In this document: in pieces, positions 63,355-64,000 of the stretch | How the letters are laid out: every line of letters starts with the position of its first letter | How positions within the stretch are numbered: the first letter of the stretch is position 1 | From: Telopea speciosissima | Lineage: Eukaryota; Streptophyta; Magnoliopsida; Proteales; Proteaceae | Direction: 5' to 3' | Assembly (NCBI RefSeq): GCF_018873765.1 | Contig: NC_057925.1 | Location: forward strand, 6,583,568 to 6,647,567 | DNA length: 64,000 nucleotides | Position numbers and translations under genes: made by a program | The notes under the pieces: generated by a model | What the model was told of the DNA's origin: nothing | The model's database searches: none | What the model saw: only the letters and a program-made list of their open reading frames with translations

Positions 63355-64000
63355 AGCGCCCCTTAAAACTTTCACAAGTTATCATAAATTTATTTTATAA
63401 ATATAAAACAAATATATAAATTAAGAAAAAACATTATTTACACAAATTGTTGCCTATTCGTTATACCAAAGTGAATCAAAAGTTAGTGAGAGTCAGCAAG
63501 ATAGGGTTTGATGATATGATAGAGGAATTCCATTGGTTGTATTCGAAATCTTCAAAAGTTGTGGAACCATGTGTCAAGGCTAGGGAATTTTTGGAACGAG
63601 TACAAGACCAAGGAGTCCTTCATTCAAACACCAAATCTCCCTGATCTTCATATTAAGATTCACATCATGGTCAAGACTCTTTGACAAACTTCATCAGCTC
63701 CAAAAAATGATCTGTGTAAAAAACCTGTAGCAACCAAAACAATATGTCGTTCTAACAGATTGCAGGAAGTCCACCTCACTTTGTCTAGGACTGGGTTAGA
63801 AGGTCCTGCGCAAATCAAGATAGGGTAATTTAATTTAGGTAATAATTAAAACACATCAAAAATAGAATTTTCAAGATTAATTTGAATAGATACATCATTG
63901 GGAATAATTGGGGATGGGGGTGGATGTTGAGATCACTCAGCCATCGAGAAACATTTTTGAGAATGCAAGTCGGATCGGGTTTAATAACCCCATGAGTTTT
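63355..64000. other. Unrecognised terminal stretch
   Basis: Contains a 65-codon open frame (63447-63644, plus strand) starting MLPIRYTKVNQKLVRVSK, which I do not recognise. Its composition is not obviously random and it could be an exon or repeat piece running past the window, but nothing supports a call. Confidence 0.25.

Overview
This is nuclear DNA of a flowering plant. All six recognisable genes are plant versions of eukaryotic housekeeping or regulatory genes, five of them with several introns. The space between and inside them is AT-rich and full of transposon remains: foldback MITEs, hAT and Mutator relatives, SINEs, LINE tails and LTR fossils. The gene forms fit a dicot or early-diverging eudicot; the species cannot be told from the sequence.

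Layout. 1-9458 (minus): TRM5 tRNA (guanine-37-N1)-methyltransferase, cut off by the window start in its sixth coding exon. 9459-12455: two-way spacer towards the next gene, filled with nested hAT-like MITEs. 12456-14225 (plus): intronless mTERF-family gene of the mTERF18/SHOT1 type. 14226-19783: gene-free, with decayed repeats and a LINE tail inside a hAT-like repeat. 19784-25950 (plus): DPMS1 dolichol-phosphate mannose synthase, eight exons; its last intron holds a Mutator MITE and a Pack-MULE-like element carrying a WD40 gene fragment. 28248-38452 (minus): UBA2-like protein with two RRMs, six exons. 40267-43319 (minus): PHR1-LIKE MYB-CC transcription factor, seven exons. 43320-52335: gene-free, with four foldback MITEs. 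52336-61616 (minus): eIF2 gamma, eight coding exons. 62697-63354: a hAT-like element nested in a foldback MITE. The last 600 bases hold nothing recognised.

The genes do not form a pathway. They cover tRNA modification and translation initiation (TRM5, eIF2 gamma), organelle gene expression (mTERF18), dolichol-linked glycosylation in the ER (DPMS1), RNA binding (UBA2) and phosphate-type transcription control (PHL). Exon joins were worked out by hand from GT/AG sites, reading phase and family memory. Every join closes in phase except TRM5 exon 4 to 5.

I found no convincing new system such as a gene cluster, CRISPR or defence island. The most interesting material is the layered transposon record: MITE families with exact or near-exact target-site duplications, at least four cases of one element inside another, and a group of Mutator-type MITEs that seem to share a terminal motif.
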